A stretch of 64,000 nucleotides of DNA from Eopsaltria australis (GCA_034509425.1 JAVTVJ010000518.1:1-64000), one strand, 5' to 3'; numbered from the stretch's first letter, positions 7,469 to 16,267 are shown. Notes: generated by a model from the sequence alone, not told the origin. Numbers and translations: made by a program.

Positions 7469-9601
7469 ATGGGAAACCATTTCTCTAGGAGAGAGAAGGA
7501 GCTTTCCTTTTATTATAGTTTGAAAGCTCAATTAGTTAATTCTGGGGAGAAATATGACAAGAGATTATTAAGAAAGTTTGTTAACTGGATTGTGCAAAAC
7601 GTTCCTTTTGATGTCCCCCAAGAAGTTTTTACTTTAGAATTTTGGGATCGAGTAGGTTTTAAGTTAAATGATACGGTAGAGTCGGGACAACTTTATGTTC
7701 AAAGGTTTTTTGCATTACAAATTATGATTTATAGAGTTCTTTTAAATAATGGGGATAAAGTTAGCAGTTTTAAGAATTTTGAAACCCTTTCATCTGACGC
7801 CGACCCTAACCCCACTAACCCGAACCCTTCTTCCCTTGGGGGAGACCCTGAAAAGATACCCCTTGTTAGCTCTGAGCACAAGGGAGAAATCCGGAGCAAG
7901 GAAGGCTCCGATCTTAGAAGGGAATCCACCAGCCCTCTCTGTGTCAGGAAGGGCCCTCCTGGCGCAGACCCTACCCAAGCCCCCATTCCTATTCCCCTGA
8001 CCCCAGTTGTGCCAGTTGCACCTCCACCCCCGGTTTATAGTTCGTTAACGGAATTTCGGATTGCGCCATACAAAAATGGCGGCAGCAGAAATACTGCTAT
8101 GCCACAAAACGATGGTGGCAATCAAATTGTGACTGCGCCACAAAATGGCGCTGGGCTTTCCTTGCCGCATTGCGGACTTCCAAGTGCATGCGCAGGACCA
8201 GTTGGCGGGAATCCTTTGGTCTCCACCCCTCAACCTTCTTATTCCGCCCCCTATCCCACCCCTTCTGCGTCGATTGACATGTCGTCGGGCCCTCCCATCG
8301 CGGCCGTAGATGTCAATCATGCGTCGGGTCCCCTCCCAGTTCCTCAACCCTTGCCACACCCTGTTTCCGCCCCTTCCGTCCCTCAGCCCGCCCAATTCCC
8401 AACTTTACCTGCGCCGGCAAGCTCCACCCAACTTCCTGGTTCCCACGGGGTGGGTTCCGGTTCCCACGGGCTGGGACCGGAAGGGGGGACGGCCGAGGCC
8501 TCCTCACAACAGGCTTCGGCCGCGGCCTTGCCGATGGCGGCTCCGGTAACCTATAACAGGGCCGGAGCCAACCCTAGGTGGGAGCCTATCCCACAACAAA
8601 CTATAAAAGAGATCTGCAAGGCTGCAAGGGAATTTGGGAGGGAACATTCTTACTTTAAGGGACTTGTAACAGCGACATTCAAAACATCAGTCTATGTCCC
8701 CGATGATGTGAAAACCTTAATGAGTAGTTTGTTAACCGAAAGTCACTATTGGATTTGGGAGAAACGCTGGAAAAGAGAACTTACTAAATTGTTAAAGACT
8801 TATAAAAATGATCCAAATAAAGCGAATATCACAATGGATCATCTGACGGGGGAGGGAAACCAGTCTAAGCCGAGAGATCAGGCTGACAACATTCCAGAAG
8901 AAGTTTTAAAAGATATTCAAAATACAGCAAAAAATGTTTTATTTGGCATGTCACTTGAGATGGGTCCGCCGGTCAGCTATACGACAATCCGGCAAGGACC
9001 TGAGGAAAATTTTACATCCTTCGTCGATCGATTAAAAGGAGCAATGGCGAAGGCGATTAACAATCCAGACATGTTGAGAGAAATGCTCACTGAACTGGCA
9101 AGAGAAAATGCCAATGAGCAATGCCGTAGAGTTATTGAAATGTTTCCCATCGATCCACCCCCAACAATTGAACAAATTACAGAAAGGTGCTCCCAAATTA
9201 AACCAAAGGTGACTGAACCAGAAACCAAAAATTGTAAACATAAATGTGTCTGTGAAGTTAAGACTAAAGATGTATGTGTGATAGATGAGGAAAGACCGAG
9301 AAAGGGTGACATAGAGCAGCAAGAAAGACGATGCTATAATTGTAATAAGGTGGGACATTTCGCAAAAGAATGTCGCAAACCAAAGAGACAACAACATAAG
9401 ACTTTTACTAATGCACCTGTCAAGTCTAATTCCACAGTAGTCCAGCAACCGTCAGCACCAGTGCCTCCACCATGGGGATGGTATCCACCCACACCACCCT
9501 GGTGGGTGCCGCAGTCATCACAGCCATCTCCAGCAGACTCGTACTGGCAGGGAAACAGGTGGGGGAGCGCGGAGCAGCCCCGCGCTCCTTCAACAAATTA
9601 A
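7469..9601 (+). CDS. gag: Gag polyprotein (matrix, capsid, nucleocapsid), open
   Basis: 710 residues; structural protein that assembles the particle at the membrane. The ATG at 7469 is chosen because it gives MGNHFS, a myristoylation signal (Gly2); the frame is open upstream to 7217 but without an ATG. Residues 1-105 look like matrix. A long Pro/Ala/Ser-rich region follows, with a PPVY late-domain motif (187-190). The capsid part is about 365-590, with a major homology region-like QGPEENFTSFVDRL (Gln509 on). One CCHC zinc knuckle, CYNCNKVGHFAKEC, is at 622-635; many beta- and alpharetroviruses have two. A second late-domain candidate, PSAP, is at 661-664, followed by a Pro/Trp-rich tail. Ends with TAA at 9599-9601, downstream of the slippery site. 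No internal stop, so it could still be translated. Confidence 0.95.
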   Translation: MGNHFSRREKELSFYYSLKAQLVNSGEKYDKRLLRKFVNWIVQNVPFDVPQEVFTLEFWDRVGFKLNDTVESGQLYVQRFFALQIMIYRVLLNNGDKVSSFKNFETLSSDADPNPTNPNPSSLGGDPEKIPLVSSEHKGEIRSKEGSDLRRESTSPLCVRKGPPGADPTQAPIPIPLTPVVPVAPPPPVYSSLTEFRIAPYKNGGSRNTAMPQNDGGNQIVTAPQNGAGLSLPHCGLPSACAGPVGGNPLVSTPQPSYSAPYPTPSASIDMSSGPPIAAVDVNHASGPLPVPQPLPHPVSAPSVPQPAQFPTLPAPASSTQLPGSHGVGSGSHGLGPEGGTAEASSQQASAAALPMAAPVTYNRAGANPRWEPIPQQTIKEICKAAREFGREHSYFKGLVTATFKTSVYVPDDVKTLMSSLLTESHYWIWEKRWKRELTKLLKTYKNDPNKANITMDHLTGEGNQSKPRDQADNIPEEVLKDIQNTAKNVLFGMSLEMGPPVSYTTIRQGPEENFTSFVDRLKGAMAKAINNPDMLREMLTELARENANEQCRRVIEMFPIDPPPTIEQITERCSQIKPKVTEPETKNCKHKCVCEVKTKDVCVIDEERPRKGDIEQQERRCYNCNKVGHFAKECRKPKRQQHKTFTNAPVKSNSTVVQQPSAPVPPPWGWYPPTPPWWVPQSSQPSPADSYWQGNRWGSAEQPRAPSTN
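9550..9588 (+). promoter_or_regulatory. gag-pro programmed -1 frameshift signal
   Basis: The slippery heptamer G_GGA_AAC (9550-9556) is in phase with gag. After a 7-nt spacer comes a perfect 9-bp stem, ggagcgcgg (9564-9572) with ccgcgctcc (9580-9588), and a 7-nt loop. Loop bases gcag (9574-9577) could pair with ctgc at 9605-9608 to make a pseudoknot. GGGAAAC is a known gag-pro slip site among betaretroviruses. Slipping moves ribosomes from gag to the open pro frame. Confidence 0.9.
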
Positions 9602-10410
9602 GGACTGCGCCTTCGGCCGACGTGACACCATCACTGCAGCAGCATGAACATTTACATCCATCATCTGTTGAGAGAACCGAGTCTCCAGTTCCTTTTGATG
9701 AACATTTACATCCATCATCTGTTGAGAGAACCGAGTCTCCAGTTCCTTTTGAGAGACTGCAGTTGGTGAGTGCCTTTGCTTTACATATTACAGAAGAAGG
9801 ACCACAACATGTGGCTGTCACAATTAAAAATCCACCCAAAACACCATTGACAATCCTAATAATCGGGGACTCAAGTAAGAGTCCGCCAGGGATTTTTATA
9901 ATACCTGAAGTTAAGACCTATAGACCCAAACAAAACATTGCTATCACAATTCAACCAAATACGACTCCGTGGTTTCTCCCTAAAGACACGTGGCTAGCAC
10001 AGGCGATCGTGCTACCTGACAACCTGCCTAGAGACGTTCGCACACCATTTGTGTGGTGGACAAGTGTCGTTGGGAGAGACAAACCTGTATTTCAATGTCA
10101 ACTGAGAAATGGACATTCCGAGATTAACCGTGTGGGAATGCTAGATACAGGAGCGGACGTCACCGTGATAGCAGAAACTGAATGGCCACCAGACTGGGGA
10201 GCAAAAACATCAACTGGAGATCTGATTGGAGTAGGGGGCCAAATTACGCCAAAAAGGAGCACATCTCACATTGTCATTGAAGGGCCTGATGGAAAAACAG
10301 CACTAGTAAGACCTTACATTGTTCCATCAGGGTTTACGTTGTGGGGCCGAGACGCCATGGAGCAATGGGGCGCTAGGCTAGAAATCCCAATAACACCTCA
10401 GGGTTTCTAG
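9550..10410 (+). CDS. pro: Pro: dUTPase-like segment plus retroviral aspartic protease, made by -1 frameshift
   Basis: Frame -1 to gag, open from before the slip site to TAG at 10408-10410. A linker contains an 18-residue direct repeat (9646-9753). The segment 9754-10020 resembles the dUTPase domain that precedes protease in betaretroviruses (order of strands, an IIPEV piece and a LAQAIVLP end), but the motif with the catalytic aspartate (GVID-type) is not present, so it is probably inactive. The protease follows: active site [10 protein letters not shown] (Asp codon 10144-10146), a flap with GVGG and a C-terminal LWGRDAM. It would cut Gag and Pol after assembly as a dimer. Intact. In alpharetroviruses protease is in frame with gag, unlike here. 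Confidence 0.9.
   Translation, partial: GKQVGERGAAPRSFNKLRTAPSADVTPSLQQHEHLHPSSVERTESPVPFDEHLHPSSVERTESPVPFERLQLVSAFALHITEEGPQHVAVTIKNPPKTPLTILIIGDSSKSPPGIFIIPEVKTYRPKQNIAITIQPNTTPWFLPKDTWLAQAIVLPDNLPRDVRTPFVWWTSVVGRDKPVFQCQLRNGHSEINRVGMLDTGADVTVIAETEWPPDWGAKTSTGDLIGVGGQITPKRSTSHIVIEGPDGKTALVRPYIVPSGFTLWGRDAMEQWGARLEIPITPQGF
9646..9753 (+). repeat. 54-bp direct tandem repeat in the pro linker, two units
   Basis: Units 9646-9699 and 9700-9753 differ at one base (last base, t/g). In frame, each encodes an 18-residue unit beginning EHLHPSS, so the duplication keeps the pro frame. Confidence 0.95.
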
Positions 10411-10488
10411 TCGGGGCCACTGCGGCACGCACCACCCCACCTATTAAATGGTTAACAGACACACCAGTGAGGGTGGAGCAGTGGCCCC
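10401..10488 (+). promoter_or_regulatory. pro-pol programmed -1 frameshift signal
   Basis: G_GGT_TTC (10401-10407) is in phase with pro and lies directly before its TAG stop (10408-10410). A 5-nt spacer is followed by ggggccactgc (10413-10423), perfectly complementary to gcagtggcccc (10478-10488): an 11-bp stem closing a 54-nt loop. After the slip, the pol frame is open and reaches the N-terminal reverse transcriptase residues (VEQWPL). Confidence 0.88.
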
Positions 10489-13135
10489 TGAGGGGAGAAA
10501 AGTTGCGCGCTCTTGAACAGCTTGTGGATGAACAACTTGCGAAAGGCCACATTGTGCCCTCAACGAGCCCTTGGAACACACCCATTTTTGTTATCAAAAA
10601 ACCTAGAAAAAATCAATGGAGGCTTTTACAAGACCTCAGGGCAGTTAACAAAGTTATGGAGGAGATGGCCCTCTTCAACCTGGCCTACCCTCTCCAACAA
10701 TGCTCCCGCAGAACTGGCCGCTTGCAGTCATTGATATCCGGGATTGTTTTTTCAGTATACCGTTACATCCCGATGATGCCCCTAAATTCGCCTTTTCTGT
10801 CCCATCAACCAATCGGGAGGCACCTATGAGACACTATCACTGGCTCGTTTTGCCTCAGGGAATGAAAAATTCCCCGGCAATTTGCCAGTGGTATGTCTCA
10901 GAAGTGCTCTCCCCAATCAGAAAGGCATTTCCGGACGTTCATCTTTTACATTACATGGATGATGTGTTAGTGTGTGCTCAAAATCATGATAGACTAAACA
11001 GTGTCCTTCACGAGGTTGTTAAGGTTATTGAAGGAGCCGGGATGGAGATACACCCCGAGAAGATACAAAGGATACCACCATGGAAATACCTCGGGATGAA
11101 GATCGCGGAAACAACGGTATCTCCTCAACTCCTGAAAATAGAAAAACATCCCTCCACACTACGTGAACTACATCAATTATGTGGCTCCATTAATTGGATC
11201 AGGCCTCTCTTGGGCCTGAAGACGTCTGAGCTGTCGCCACTTTTCAAGCTGTTGAGCGGAGGACAAGCGTTGGATTCACCCATTGACCTGACGAAAGAAG
11301 CCCATGAAGTCATTGACAAGGTAATGTTTACCATCACAACTAAGTATGCACACCGAGTAAATCCAACACTACCATTCCGTTTTACTATTCTGGGAAAGAC
11401 GCCTAAATATTATGGGCTGATTTTCCAATGGGACAAGGAGGCTAAAGAGTCCCTCCTGATAGTGGAGTGGATCTTTTTACCTCATCAACCGTCCAAGACT
11501 ATATCCAGGCCACAAGAATTGGTGGCAGAGCTTGTTGTCAAAGCTCGACACCGACTCCGCGTATTAGCCGGATGTGATTTCACATACATTCAATTACCCT
11601 GGAAAAAAAATCTGTTTGAAGAAGTGTTCCAGGAAAGTGAAAACCTCCAACTTGCTCTTGAAAATTACTCAGGCCAGATTGGCAATCAAAAATTAAAACA
11701 TCCATTGTTTAACACAGAATTTGAGTTGGCCCCAAATTCAGTTCAAAGCAAAGTCCCAATAAAGAATGCTCTGACCGTTTTCACAGACGGCTCCGGATCT
11801 TCCCATAAGTCGGTTTTGACGTGGAAAGATCCGGATACCCTCAAGTGGGAAGAGGAAGTTCGAGTGGTCGAGGGTTCCCCTCAGGTCGCCGAACTAGCTG
11901 CTGTGGTCCGAGTATTCGAAAGGTTTGAGGAGCGACCAATTAATTTAGTCACCGATTCGGCATATGTTGCCGGAGTAGCTTCAAGAGCTGAACATTCATT
12001 GTTAAGGGAGGTACCAAACAAAAGATTATTTGGCTTGCTTGCGCGTCTCGTAGAGCTCCTTTCCCACCGCAAGCATCAATATTATATAATGCATGTGAGA
12101 TCACATACCGGACTGCCTGGTTTTATATCAGAAGGCAATGCGCGAGCCGATGCCCTGGCAATGCCTGTTGCAAAATGTACTGTTCCAGACATTTTCGCGC
12201 AGGCTCGCCTGAGCCATCAATTTTTTCACCAAAATGCAGCGGCGCTCCGTAGGATGTTTCATCTGTCCTTAGAGCAAGCTCGCAGCATCGTGGCCACATG
12301 TCCATCTTGTCAAGCTTATCAACTGCCATCCTTTAATGCTGGAATTAACCCCAGAGGGTTGAATTCCAATGAATTGTGGCAGTCTGATGTGACGCATTTT
12401 CAACCATTCGGAAGACTTAAATATATACATGTATCCGTTGATACATTTTCGGGAGCCGTTTTCGCCTCAGCACACCCTGGCGAAAAGGCCAAAGATGTTA
12501 AAAAACATTTCATGATGGCGTTTTCCGTACTCGGAATCCCAAAACACATCAAAACCGATAATGGGCCTGCGTATGTTTCAGCCTCCCTGCGCCAATTCTT
12601 TCAGGCCTGGGGAGTTGAACATACGACCGGTATCCCTCATTCTCCAACCGGACAAGCTCTTGTAGAAAGGAAACATCAAGATATAAAAAGAATCCTTGCA
12701 CAGCAGCGGGGAGGGGCAGAGGAGAAGTCGCCCGTTGAGCGCCTCTGCAAAGCTCTTTTTACATTGAATTTTTTAAATTGTACAGACAAGGAGCCATCCC
12801 CCCCTGTGTTCAGGCACTTTAAAAATTCGACCAATTCTAAATTAGCAGTGAGGCCGCCTGTGCTGTTCAAGGATCCTGAGAGCCATCAAATCCAAGGTCC
12901 GGCACCCTTAATTGTTTGGGGGAGGGGATACGCCTGTGTTTCAACTCCAGGAGGTCCGAAATGGATTCCGGCCAAGTACGTGAGGCCTTTCGTAGAAAGT
13001 CAGAGAAAGAACCTGTCGATAGACGTAGAAGAGAACCCAACACACGCCTGGAAAAGAAGAAAGCGACGACGACACTTACCTGATGTGCCTGACCCAAGAC
13101 TACTTACCACTCCGCAACGACGAAACAGCCTGTGA
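10401..13135 (+). pseudogene. pol: Pol: reverse transcriptase, RNase H, integrase, broken by one frameshift
   Basis: Reached by frameshift from pro. The first part uses one frame (10401 to about 10667). A net one-base loss near 10667-10669, just before the IDIRDCFF region, moves the rest to another frame, open to TGA at 13133-13135; no slippery site is present there, so this is damage or a sequencing error. Reverse transcriptase: VIDIRDCFF and the catalytic YMDD (10952-10963). RNase H: FTDGSG (Asp 11786-11788), ELAAV and TDSAYV. Integrase: HHCC zinc site with His at 12215 and 12227 and CPSC at 12299-12310; the core D,D-35-E has Asp 12386, Asp 12557 and Glu 12665 with exact 35-residue spacing; then an SH3-like C-terminal part and a basic tail (KRRKRRRH). 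All catalytic residues are kept, so the lesion is recent. Confidence 0.93.
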
Positions 13136-13405
13136 ACATGTTTCTGTGAAACCCCCCAGAGCAACCTTATTATTTATCCTACCCTATCCTTCCCTACTTA
13201 TCCTACTTACCTACCTTTAGTTTAACCTAACATTCCCTGATAATTCAATCCCAGTGTTATAATCTTTCAGTTAAAAGGGGGAGTGGAGAAGAATGGAGGC
13301 ACCGTTGGGAGAATGGGAAGTGCCGAGGGGATTGAAAATTAGTTTCAGATTATTTAAGAATGTTGATGATGTTCGTTTTAACAACAGGTTGAAAATCAAT
13401 ATCAA
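13136..13405 (+). other. pol-env spacer with internal polypurine-like run and a 41-codon open frame
   Basis: Pyrimidine-rich at first, then a candidate env acceptor (ctttcag, 13264-13270). Next comes a purine run, aaaagggggag, followed by TG (13273-13285), which looks like a polypurine tract with the start of an LTR. An ATG at 13293 opens 41 codons to TAA at 13416-13418, overlapping the env start in another frame; its translation matches nothing known. A second acceptor-like site (acaacag) ends at 13387. Confidence 0.4.
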
Positions 13406-14761
13406 ATGGAGGTCTTAAGGATCATCCTTGCCCTGACCATTCTACTGGATATTCCCCAAGAAGCCGAGGAGTGGCTGATACCACAACCCAAGGAAAATGT
13501 TTGGATAACTCTGGCCAAGACACTTAAGCAAGACAGTATGTGTTTGAACATGGGGTCCACCACCGACCCCATGTCCACGTGTCTAGTGGGTATCCCCTTG
13601 CAAGAAAGCGACATCATTCTTGCAGGAATAAAGCCCAATCCGGTAAGGGAGTGGGAAGCCTGGCTGAAGACCTTGCCGCATGCACCAAGTGAGCCCCAGG
13701 AATTGGACTTATTGGGGGCTGCTCAAGCAGATTTTTGCGTTGAATTTAAATATGAATTTAGTGGAAATGAGCATTATAGAGCTAGAATAGGGGACATCCG
13801 TAAAAAAGATGTACACCCCTTGAAAAGATCAAATTATAATTATGGCAGATGGTGTAACCGGACCATCACCAAATTTTACCCATGGTCTCCTGCCAGCACT
13901 CTCCATCTGACCCTTGCCGATCCTAAGGCTCTGCCCAAAGGAATTTTTCTTATCTGCGGCGACAGAGTCTGGGCTGGGATACCTTCCCGTCCCCAAGGAG
14001 GGCCGTGCACGTTGGGAAGACTAACCCTCATGGCCCCCGACAAAACCAAAATTCTTCAATGGAAAAAATTTTCTGATTCGGCTCGTCAAAAGAGAGAAGC
14101 TACAATTTGGGACAAAAGTTGTAATTCTGAAGTAAAACATTGGAGTTTTTCTAAGAGGGTGGCTGCCTCTGTCCTAGTGCCCTGGGTGGCAGCAGCTAAG
14201 GCGTTGGGGGAACTTGGCCATCTCGAATGTTGGTTAGGCAAGCAAGCTAACCTAACATCCCGTGCGTTGGCTCAACTATTGGAGGATGGGGAAACCACTA
14301 GACGCGCCACCCTGCAAAACCGCGCAGCCATAGACTTCTTACTTCTCGCCCATGGGCACGGGTGCGAGGAGTTTGAAGGACTATGCTGCATGAATTTAAC
14401 ATCTCACTCACAGAGTATCCACGCCACTCTGAAACAATTGCAAGAACAATTCACTCAGTTGAAGGTAGAAAGTAAAGACTGGTTAGATCATTTATTGAGT
14501 GACTGGGGAATATCAAAATGGGGCACAGATTTGCTAAAATCATTGCTATGGATATTGATTGTTGTTGTCATCATATTATGTATGTTTGCCTGTTTGAAAA
14601 ATGTTTTAATAGCGTTAGTTCAACGGGCTTTTTTAAATAAAAAGAAAGAGGGAGATGTGGGAGTTGTTAACTCAAAAGCGAAGCCTAAAGGCTCGAAGGC
14701 TTCCTGGTGGAATGGTCCATCAGGGAGTCGCCCCCCTGCAAGTAAACCAACTATGGGTTAG
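13406..14761 (+). CDS. env: Env glycoprotein with short surface subunit, alpharetrovirus-like TM subunit
   Basis: 451 codons. ATG 13406 gives a hydrophobic signal-like start (LRIILALTILL). The surface part is only about 210 residues after the signal, much shorter than usual in alpharetroviruses. A furin-type site RQKR is at 227-230 (14084-14095). In TM, cysteines 239 and 275 bracket a hydrophobic internal fusion peptide; CEEFEGLCC (320-328) is a CX6CC motif that marks disulphide-linked subunits; the membrane anchor is about 380-397. N-glycosylation sequons are at 151, 282 and 330. No stop lies before the polypurine tract, so the frame runs through it and 106 bp into U3, adding about 35 residues. 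The frame is intact; whether the short surface part can bind a receptor is unknown. Confidence 0.9.
   Translation: MEVLRIILALTILLDIPQEAEEWLIPQPKENVWITLAKTLKQDSMCLNMGSTTDPMSTCLVGIPLQESDIILAGIKPNPVREWEAWLKTLPHAPSEPQELDLLGAAQADFCVEFKYEFSGNEHYRARIGDIRKKDVHPLKRSNYNYGRWCNRTITKFYPWSPASTLHLTLADPKALPKGIFLICGDRVWAGIPSRPQGGPCTLGRLTLMAPDKTKILQWKKFSDSARQKREATIWDKSCNSEVKHWSFSKRVAASVLVPWVAAAKALGELGHLECWLGKQANLTSRALAQLLEDGETTRRATLQNRAAIDFLLLAHGHGCEEFEGLCCMNLTSHSQSIHATLKQLQEQFTQLKVESKDWLDHLLSDWGISKWGTDLLKSLLWILIVVVIILCMFACLKNVLIALVQRAFLNKKKEGDVGVVNSKAKPKGSKASWWNGPSGSRPPASKPTMG
14639..14655 (+). promoter_or_regulatory. Polypurine tract for plus-strand priming
   Basis: An uninterrupted 17-purine run, aaaaagaaagagggaga, directly next to the 3' LTR TG. 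It also codes for the lysine-rich cytoplasmic tail of Env. Confidence 0.9.
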
Positions 14762-15308
14762 CCCGGTTTGTAGACACTCCCATGTTAACGCCCAAGTTGA
14801 CACCCCTTGTTTGTTACTGGTTGTATTACCTTTCATTAATAAGTTTGATTGACATGTACTTCTAGAAAGTTCTGTGTACCTCAGTTCCTGATTTGCTGTC
14901 ACTCCTGAACTCCTCCCCTGACCTTACCTGATTGGTGATTGTGGAAAGCTCCCTCCCCAACTCCTCCCCTTACCTGCTCCCTGATTGGTTACTGTGTTCG
15001 GTATTTAAGATGTTGTCGGGACCCTCTCGGGGCTCTTTTGCCTCAGGTCCCAGAGTGTTAATAAATCTCTGTTGCTGAGAGCATCGAGTCGCTCCTTACT
15101 TTGTGGCTACTCAGAACTAAACCCTGAAACGACCCTTGCACGCCTATCGCCTTGTGGAATCTCCTAAGATTCCCTCGCTGTCCATCCTCCGGGACGGGAC
15201 TGTGAGGACACACAGGGGCCGATAGGCAACCACCTAGCACAAGGCCTAGGGGGTTTCTGAGGCTGCAGCTGAAGGTCAGAGCTAGCGGAAGAAAACCAGA
15301 AAGCTGCA
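14656..15308 (+). repeat. 3' LTR of the endogenous retrovirus
   Basis: 653 bp, differing from the 5' LTR at 14757, 14795, 15066 and 15298. TATA-like box 15002-15009, AATAAA 15060-15065. Its U3 carries the last codons of the env frame, ending at TAG 14759-14761. DNA after 15308 starts attgcttatc and belongs to a CR1 element. Confidence 0.97.
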
Positions 15309-16262
15309 ATTGCTTATCTAAAAATGTGTCAAGAGGAAGTGTGTCTATATCAATGCAATTTACCAAGTAACAAATAGGAGGAGCTGGAAACCACTGTGCA
15401 GGTAGAAAGTCACCATCTAATAGCCATTGCTGAAATGTGGTGAGATGACTCACACAACTGAAGCACTGTAGTAGATGGTTGCAAACTGTTCAGAAGGGAC
15501 AGGCAGTAAAGGAGATGTGTAGGTGGGTTGTTGCCTTTATAAGAAAATGGATTTACTACACAGAACAGGCTTTGAAAAACAGCAATGAACAGGTCGAGAT
15601 GTTATGGGTGTAAAGATCTTCTGTGGCTTTGACAGTGTTTGAGACAGGCAACTGTGCTCTTCACGTCCCTACAATGGGTAAAACTAAAGGGCTAAGCCAA
15701 CAAAGGAAACCTTGTGGTTGATATTTACTACAGGCCTCCCAACCAAGGGAGCCTATAGATGAAGCATTCTTACTGCAGGAAGCAAACTCTTAAACTCTCA
15801 GGCTCTGATCCTGCTGGGAGACTTCAATTACCCTGACACCTGCCAGAGAAGCAGCACAGCTGCTGTAAGCTGTAAGTGGTCTAGGAGACCCTTGGAATGT
15901 CCCTGCTTAATCCAGGTGATAACCAGCTCCCTGAATTTTAGGAAAGCAAACAGGAATTTCTTAATGAATTACTGGATGAATTCCCAGGGTAATTGCTGTC
16001 AGGGGCAAAGGAGCTGAGCTGGGCTAGAAGCTCTTTAAGGACATTTTTCTTATGCCACAAGACTTCTTGATTTTTTATATAAGAAATCAAGCACAAAAGG
16101 AAGGACACCAGCAAATCCTGGTCAGACTAAAGTGTAAGAAGGAAATGCAGAGGCAGTGGAACCAGGATCAAGTATAATGGGAAGATGCCTGGGTGTGTAG
16201 GAATTGGATCAAGACAGAAAGGGCACAGTTAGAGCTGAATATGTCAAGGGTTGCAAAGAATA
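15309..16262 (+). repeat. CR1 LINE fragment, endonuclease part of ORF2
   Basis: Starts exactly at the LTR end. Broken frames read like the CR1 endonuclease: ES-HHLIAIAEMW with DDSH, LFRRDRQ, then a YYRPPNQG piece and a GDFNLPD-like piece. Many stops. The 5' part of this CR1 is missing: it is not on the other side of the provirus. Confidence 0.75.
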
Positions 16263-16267
16263 ATAAT

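Larger units (their letters stand above)
6466..15308 (+). mobile_element. Nearly complete endogenous retrovirus, betaretrovirus-like with alpharetrovirus-like env
   Basis: Order: 5' LTR (6466-7118), primer binding site, leader, gag, pro, pol, env, polypurine tract, 3' LTR (14656-15308). The LTRs are both 653 bp, begin TG, end CA and differ at 4 sites (0.6%), so the copy is young or recently homogenised. Gag, Pro and Pol use three frames joined by two programmed -1 frameshift signals. The only clear coding lesion is a single-base frameshift in reverse transcriptase. The bases next to the LTRs (gtgttc on the left, attgct on the right) do not match, so no target duplication is present. Three-frame gag-pro-pol, a tRNA-Lys site and a dUTPase-like segment point to a betaretrovirus-like lineage, while Env resembles the alpharetrovirus type. 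Confidence 0.95.

Noticed and set aside
8045..8395. Minus-strand Arg/Gly-rich open frame in gag
   Set aside because: Shadow of the proline-rich part of Gag.
9426..9839. Minus-strand open frame with a cysteine-rich repeat
   Set aside because: It is the antisense of the gag-pro junction and its 54-bp tandem repeat.
10655..10705. A third programmed frameshift to explain the break in pol
   Set aside because: No slippery heptamer lies in the right phase, and known retroviruses do not use a frameshift inside reverse transcriptase; damage or error is simpler.
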